Source: Cyanoderma ruficeps (Eukaryota > Chordata > Aves > Passeriformes > Timaliidae). From it: a stretch of DNA of 64,000 bases. Numbering within the stretch: position 1 is the stretch's first letter; each line of letters starts with the position of its first letter. Below are positions 58,031 to 64,000 of this stretch, in pieces. The position numbers were made by a program, and so were the translations under genes. The notes under the pieces were generated by a model that was not told where the DNA came from, made no database searches, and saw only the letters and a list, made by a program, of their open reading frames with translations. Where the stretch lies: positions 13,976,988 through 14,040,987 of the forward strand of contig VZDJ01000623.1 in the NCBI GenBank assembly GCA_008694505.1, written 5' to 3'.

Positions 58031-58579
58031 TGTCCTGGGTTGTAGTATGGGATGTGCAGAAAGTATTCTATCACCATCTTCATGAACTGTGGAATCCAAT
58101 TGTTGAAGCAGTGGTTTCCCAGACCCCCTCCCCCTGAACTATCTTCTGTTAATGGCCCATCAGATGCCTTGCTGTGTGACTCATAGATAACTGCCTCCGG
58201 GAGCAATCTCTCACTAATGGGTCATCAAGGACCCCCTGTATGACTCATCATCCCATTGTGAGATGCTCCGCCCAGGGGGAGGAACCAAGCATTCTCACCT
58301 GGATAGAATCTGGGATTTGGGGACAGTACCAGCAGCCCTTACCCACTGGATTCCCAGAGGACTGGAGTTACCAGACCTTTCTATGGGATCACTGCTTCAG
58401 GAAGACCACCTCATCTGTACTGCTTCCATCACCCTGCTCAGGTTGTATTCTGACTGTATCAGTGGTCTCTTGTATTATTGCATTTATTTTATTTTGTTCT
58501 ACTTTTTCTTTTCTTTCTTCTTATTAAATTGTATTTCTGATTTGGAGCCTCTCACTTGTTTTGCTTTCAAACCTGTACA
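58031..58579 (+). mobile_element. solo LTR, ERVL-like (5-base TSD), plus strand
   Basis: This 549-base segment begins TGTCCTGGGTTG and ends CAAACCTGTACA, with TCATC directly on both sides. It is the same family as the minus-strand LTR at 37179-37709, with a 49-base identical block (58369-58417 versus 37336-37384 in complement) and co-linear similarity along the rest. ATTAAA at 58523-58528, in a T-rich 3' part, is a possible polyadenylation signal. The 5-base duplication fits class III (ERVL). No internal retroviral sequence remains, so it is a solo LTR. Frames at 58003-58206 (minus), 58240-58527 and 58263-58598 are shadows. Confidence 0.92.
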
Positions 58580-58584
58580 TCATC
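58580..58584. repeat. right 5-base target-site duplication of the LTR
   Basis: TCATC, an exact copy of 58026-58030. Confidence 0.85.
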
Positions 58585-61500
58585 ATATGGTTTTATAGAA
58601 ATGGAATGAAGTTAAATGAAACTTTTTTTGGTGAATTTTGGTAAGCAAATCATCAGATATTTGTTTCAGACAAATCTATTTCCAACCAACTATTCAAAGA
58701 CAACTATTCAGATAAAATAATGACTATAAAAAGAGAATTATAATTATTTTTCAAACAAATATTCCTTACATTCATTATATGCTTTTGAAATTTTTAAATG
58801 GAATTTAAGTCTGCTTTTAAACATATTTGCATAGATTTTTTCCCTCAATTAAAGTTTTATTTTAAGAAATGTAAATGGAGGTAAGGATTGTGCTGCTGAA
58901 ACTGAGACTTGGGGTGGAGGGGAAGGGAAGAAGGATGTAATCCTAACAGGTATTCCTCAACACAACCTCTTCATAGTGAACTTGTATTTTGTTGTCTTTT
59001 CCATATACTTCTCCTTCATTATCTCCTGACTCAATATTTTTGTCTAAACCATCCATCTCATACCATAGCTTTCTGCTACTTCTAGTAGACTTCCCATTTA
59101 TTTCTGTCTTCCAACACGACATAAAATTTTTTACGTATCTTTGCTTTCAAGTGCATGGTCCTACTTTTCTTTCTCTTAATACTTTATGATCATTTAATTT
59201 CACAAAAGGTCTCTCTTTTTCCCTTGTGCAAGCAACTTCTAACATAGGATTTTGCTTCATATAGTAGTATTTTGAAATACTATCTTTAATTCTCTTTTAT
59301 GAAAGAACCAGAGAACAGATCCAAAATAAAATTTGCTAATTAATTTCTTTCAACAGTGTGATTTCCATTGCATTACTACCTAGAAACATTTTGACAGTAG
59401 ACTTACACTAGACACTATTTTTAAAAAGTCATACTAAGCCAAATTGGTATGAAATTTTCTGCCTTTAGCAAAATGGTACTGGTATACTGAAACATTACCA
59501 TCTTACAATACAATGAAAATTATGTTAGTACCAAATAGGGTACTTAAAAGAGTTGCAAAACACAGCTATAAAAACTGTGGTGTACCATAGAATGTTCAAC
59601 TTTTAGCTATCCCACCAAAAGAAAGTAAACAATACCTTCATTTCAAACTTATTCAAGACCAGGATCATCATTAAAAATGCTTTGCTCCAAGCTCTGACTC
59701 TTGGTTTATGAGCTTATGAGCTGATCTTGCAATTACTTCAATTAATTTTTCAGTATTTGTATGAAATAAGTGTCATTTTTAATCTCAACAAAATTTCATG
59801 AAACAAAAAAGAAAAAATAGTAGTCAAATTCAAAATAATTGATTTTTTCCCCAATATCTTTATAAACATATTGTTCAGCAGGATATCATGGAGTACATAT
59901 TTATGAAAAGCACACAAAGAAATAAGGTAACTAAATTGCATTACACTCCTTAGTATCTCCTTTGAAGAAAGGCAGTTTTCCATAGGGGTTAATCTTCTCC
60001 ACTGGTAAGACAAAGCCTTCTTTGGTAATAAACTGTGCTTCCCTAAAGTGCATTTAGGAGACTGGAAAAGCCATAATCATGAAAATTCTGAGGATAATTT
60101 CATCTCACTAATAATTATGCAGGACTATTTGGGATAAGAATATTGCTGGGATGTTTCATAGAGGTTCAGAGAACAGCTGTCAGCATATGACAATCTATAT
60201 GCAATAAAATGGGGAGTTTAATGAAGAATTAAAATAATAAAAGAACAAAATTTCTAAATTATGCTTGCTAAAACAGAAGTTCTTAAATGATGTAGAGTTT
60301 ATTCAGGGGGATATCTGTCTTTTGAGTCTTGTCTTACCCTTTAAAAATGATCTTAAAACAGTTTTTAGTACTCCTCATTTAGTAATTAAATATAAACCAG
60401 CTTATTCTGTGTTGTTCTGTTGACTCATTCTTTTCAGACAACAGAGTCCTAATAGAGTCCTATGGTTTGGTAAAACATCAAGGAATTGTGGCACATGATT
60501 ATCACAGCACTTTTGGGAAGGCAAGCCTTATTTACTGTGCACAGCCATTGGCACTGATACAGAAGAGTGCAAGCTGTGTGTAGCAGACTGCTTTGCCTTT
60601 CACCCATTTCCTATAACATCTTCTCTGGTACCATGCACGGCCTTTTCATAGTGAGTGACTGGACCAGCTGAAGTGCAATAGAAAGCTTCTCACAAACACA
60701 GACACATATATACAACTCATGGAAAGAAGATACACCATCAAGGGCCCCAAAAAGCAGGATTCCTGACCATTGCCAAGGAAACAGGGACACAAATACCAAA
60801 GATCAGGCAAAATTGTCTGGGAGTTAGCAGTACAGGGTTGTACCACAATAACTGTCCGTGTCTGTGCTTTAACACCTCGTAGCAGAGGCAGCTTATTCCT
60901 TTTTTTCTTAATTGTATTTATAGATTGCAAGACAATTTATGTTCATTTCCCTAATTCCTTCTACCTGAGGATATTAAAGCTCCTCACAAAATTGTATAAA
61001 ACCTCACTGCTCTATTTATAGTAAATAAATATAGTTACCTTCTTGTTTCTGACAGTGAAATTGGAACTTTGGGAAGACAGACTTGAACAGATGTAGTGGT
61101 GGTGAAGTTCTAGGCTATATCATAATTTTCTAACATTTTCTTACATTATCCCTGTAATTTGTTGAATATTTAATGTTGAAATTTGAATCAGGAATACTGA
61201 ATTTGATATAAAGATATACAGCTGATATAAAGATAAATTCTAAGTACTTAAAATATCCAAAAAATAAATCTAGAAAAAACATAAAGATTTGTAAGAATAG
61301 TGTACATTCATAACTACCACCAGATAGTAATTTATCCAAAAAAGACTAGCGATATATTGAGGGTCATTTAGATTTCAAAAGTTAATAAACTGGGTGTCTT
61401 CAATTTGAAACAAGTAACTTGAGACATCTTGAAGGGTCAACTTTTTGAAAAGATGTTGATTTCTTCAGTTTCCTGAGAAATATGAGACACTCCAACACTG

Positions 61501-63956
61501 AAGCAATCTTAATTCCTAGATTTTGGAGTGTTTTGCTAATCTCTAACATCATTGGAACAAATAATTACTGTTTCATATGATGTTTACATAGTGCTTACCT
61601 CCATGAAACAATGGTAGTGTAATAAGTAATATCTCATTAAAATTTTGCTATGATGCAGTATATCAGCTTCTTTAAAATAATATATTCTTTAAAACTATGT
61701 GGCACTTACTTTTATACTAATAATCAAAATAATGTTAAAATAATTAACAGAGAAATAATAAATATAATTAGAATGTTGTACCTTAAAATTGTCAGTATTA
61801 ATACCCAGTAACATTTTTAATTCCAAGTTCTAATAATAATATTTATAATCAGAAGCTTATGGCAGAAAGAAATCATAACACTTTATTTTGGAGGGCATTT
61901 TTTAATTGGCCTATGTAATCTCCTTTTCAAGTAACTTTGTTATTTAAAATTCATATGATTTTTATAGCAGGTTTAGCTCCACTAGAGCATGAACATTTTA
62001 TAATTCATACATGAAATATTAGCCTGCAAGCAATGCCATATTAACAAATGCCTTTGTACTGTGTGAAGACTAAATTATTGATATTAAAATGAATAAAGAA
62101 GAAATAACCATCATGAGACACAACAAAATATTTTGTTATGGCATTGGCTTTTTAGCACAAAGGATCTTATTGCTTGTTATTTGTTGTATTTCAAATAGTT
62201 TAAATTGCGTTTAAAAGGGAAGAAATATTTACCTTTTTCAACCTTTTTTTACATTTATAGTTAGAAGTCTAGCCTTCTGCTGAAACTGATAACTCTTCCT
62301 TCATGAGATAAAATTAAAATAGTATTCTTCCCACTTGGAACATCTGTATGTTTAGAGATCATAGCCACTGTACATTCACCTGGAATCCAACTATGAAATC
62401 ATACAAAACACTTGTTCTCTGATGAAAGTCATAAACCAACGAGGTAGTGAATAAACATCAGAGTGACTCTGGGTTCAATAACAGAGAAAGGAGATGATGA
62501 ATAAACATTTTTAACATCTTCCACATGTGACCCAGCTCTTCATTTATAGTTAAAAGTTGAATGGTTGTGAGTTGTGGATGAAGTTGTAATTTAATTGCAA
62601 GTATAATTTATGCCTGAGCATGAGCTGGTTTGGACTTAAGCATTTACTTTACTTTTTTTTTAGTATTTAAATACTTGACATATTTGACTTCTTCATATTG
62701 TGAAGCCATTTGATTTCAAATACACACTAAACTCTGAAATGTTTTGGTTCTCAACTTCATGTGAAAGATCGTATAATTTTCACCATCAAATAGTAACACT
62801 GTTTTATAATCAAAGGAAATGGTGTATAGCAGAGATGGTTGAAAAAAAAACCATTTACAAACAGGAAACCTTTATCCCAGAAATATAGCATTTATTTGTC
62901 TCAAAGAAAAAGAGAAATAATACTTGACAAAAATTTAGCTTTTGAAAACTTAGCTTAGTCCTGAGATGAGAAGCACAAAATCTTAATTCTTAGGAATGAA
63001 TCTAGTATTTTTGCATTCAAAAAAGCTCCAATAGTTTCTGTAAACAAAACAGAAGTTTGATAAACTTTGGGTGATTACAAAGGATCTGAAAATGTTCACG
63101 GGAGGGGCAGAGCACTGTTAATATGTTAATCAAGTTTTCATCTACAGTTTTGTCAGAGAAAACAACTCTTCCTATGACTTGTAGTAAGTTTTGCAAGTAT
63201 AAATTTTAGCTGGAGACCACAATTATGTGGCAGTTTGCGAAGTGCCTAGTAAATATAGACAAAGCTGAGAAGTATATGTTGTCCAATGTAAATGTGCTCG
63301 CAAGCTCAGGTGAAAGTTCACAGTGGAAAGAGGCTGTAAGAATATCAAACTAAGGAAGATGAAGTAAAGCTATATGTTAAACCAGACTAACTCCACAAGA
63401 TGTAAGACACATCTTTTCTTCTGTTGAAGTCCACCTGGAGCATGGGAGTTTGAAATCCAGAATCAAGAAGTAAAAATTGGAATTTTAAAAAATTAGGAGT
63501 GAAATGGATTAGGCCATGGTCTTCAGTCCTGACTTGTACATGCCATGTAATGAGAATGTCCCCTCAGCCTGGAGGTTGTAAGCATGAGGCTCACCAGATT
63601 AACAAATAGTGGTGCAAATGGAAATCAGGAATGAAAGTGATCATGAAGTCACTTTCTTCAGTGAGTTTCAGGCCTGTTTGGAAAACAATAATGTAACCAC
63701 AGTTTCATGTCCTTCAGTAGAAGGATGAAATACTGAATCTCAATATTAGTAAATCTCTAAATTATCTTCCTATTAAAACTTACTAAAATTTTCACTTAAT
63801 GTTACCCAAATTAATGTGGAGAATGATTTATTTCTCCTTGAAGAAATATCCAACATAAGTGGATATTAGTGTACCTGAAAGACACATGAAGATCCTTTAC
63901 ATTTTTTTTTTTTTGGAAAAATATTGTGTTCAGTGATGTTTTGCTAAAAGGTTGCA
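58585..63956. other. AT-rich non-coding stretch, no gene seen
   Basis: No exon, RNA gene or repeat family is recognised. Frames at 58989-59189, 59750-60013, 60611-60930, 60770-61021 and 62700-62888 lack motifs. A 12-base direct repeat, GATATAAAGATA, occurs at 61205-61216 and 61224-61235. The patch 62000-62180 has even composition with few simple repeats and could be a conserved non-coding element, but I cannot test conservation. Confidence 0.5.
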
Positions 63957-63976
63957 AAAGAAAGAAAGAAAGAAAG
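63957..63976. repeat. (AAAG)n microsatellite
   Basis: About five AAAG units near the right end of the window. Confidence 0.9.
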
Positions 63977-64000
63977 CTCATTGTTGAAGACTAATGCAAT

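Overview
This window looks like a gene-poor stretch of a bird nuclear genome, either intergenic or inside a very long intron. I place it in birds, probably a songbird, from its interspersed repeats. CR1 LINE fragments carry the typical 3' end and endonuclease/RT remnants. There are several solo LTRs of avian endogenous retrovirus (ERV) type, and pieces of an ERV-internal repeat. The placement within birds is inference. The background is AT-rich with frequent stops in all frames. I found no exon, tRNA, rRNA or CRISPR that I can support. The open frames present are short chance frames, frames through LTRs, frames through low-complexity tracts, or CR1 remnants.

Layout. 1-5177 is AT-rich unique sequence. 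5560-7470 is a composite of repeats: a CR1 endonuclease remnant, a plus-strand LTR (about 6087-6607), an ERV-internal repeat on the minus strand (6615-7335), and a CR1 RT remnant. G/T-rich tracts lie at 5178, 11057, 16958, 45279-45690 and 50051. CR1 3' ends lie at 11325 (+), 14633 (-), 15317 (-), 19374 (+), 49174 (+) and 54980 (+). Well-bounded solo LTRs occur at 21110-21748 (-), with 6-base target-site duplications (TSDs), 30836-31391 (+), with 6-base TSDs, and 58031-58579 (+), with 5-base TSDs. The LTR at 37179-37709 (-) is a relative of the last one, in the opposite orientation, with near-perfect 5-base TSDs. Less certain LTRs lie at 27167-27465 (+) and about 41566-41772 (+). A three-unit tandem repeat of about 160-182 bases follows at 27604-28060. 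An assembly gap (45298-45529) sits inside a GGTT/GTT tract.

No gene network can be described because no gene is supported. The most interesting observations are LTR insertions with visible target duplications, two related LTRs in inverted orientation 20 kb apart, a hairpin of about 61 nt at 18679-18739 with the size of a microRNA precursor, a perfect 20-base palindrome at 34895-34914, and GC-rich islands (24286-24700, 53760-54620) that I cannot classify. I did not find convincing evidence of a new biological system.
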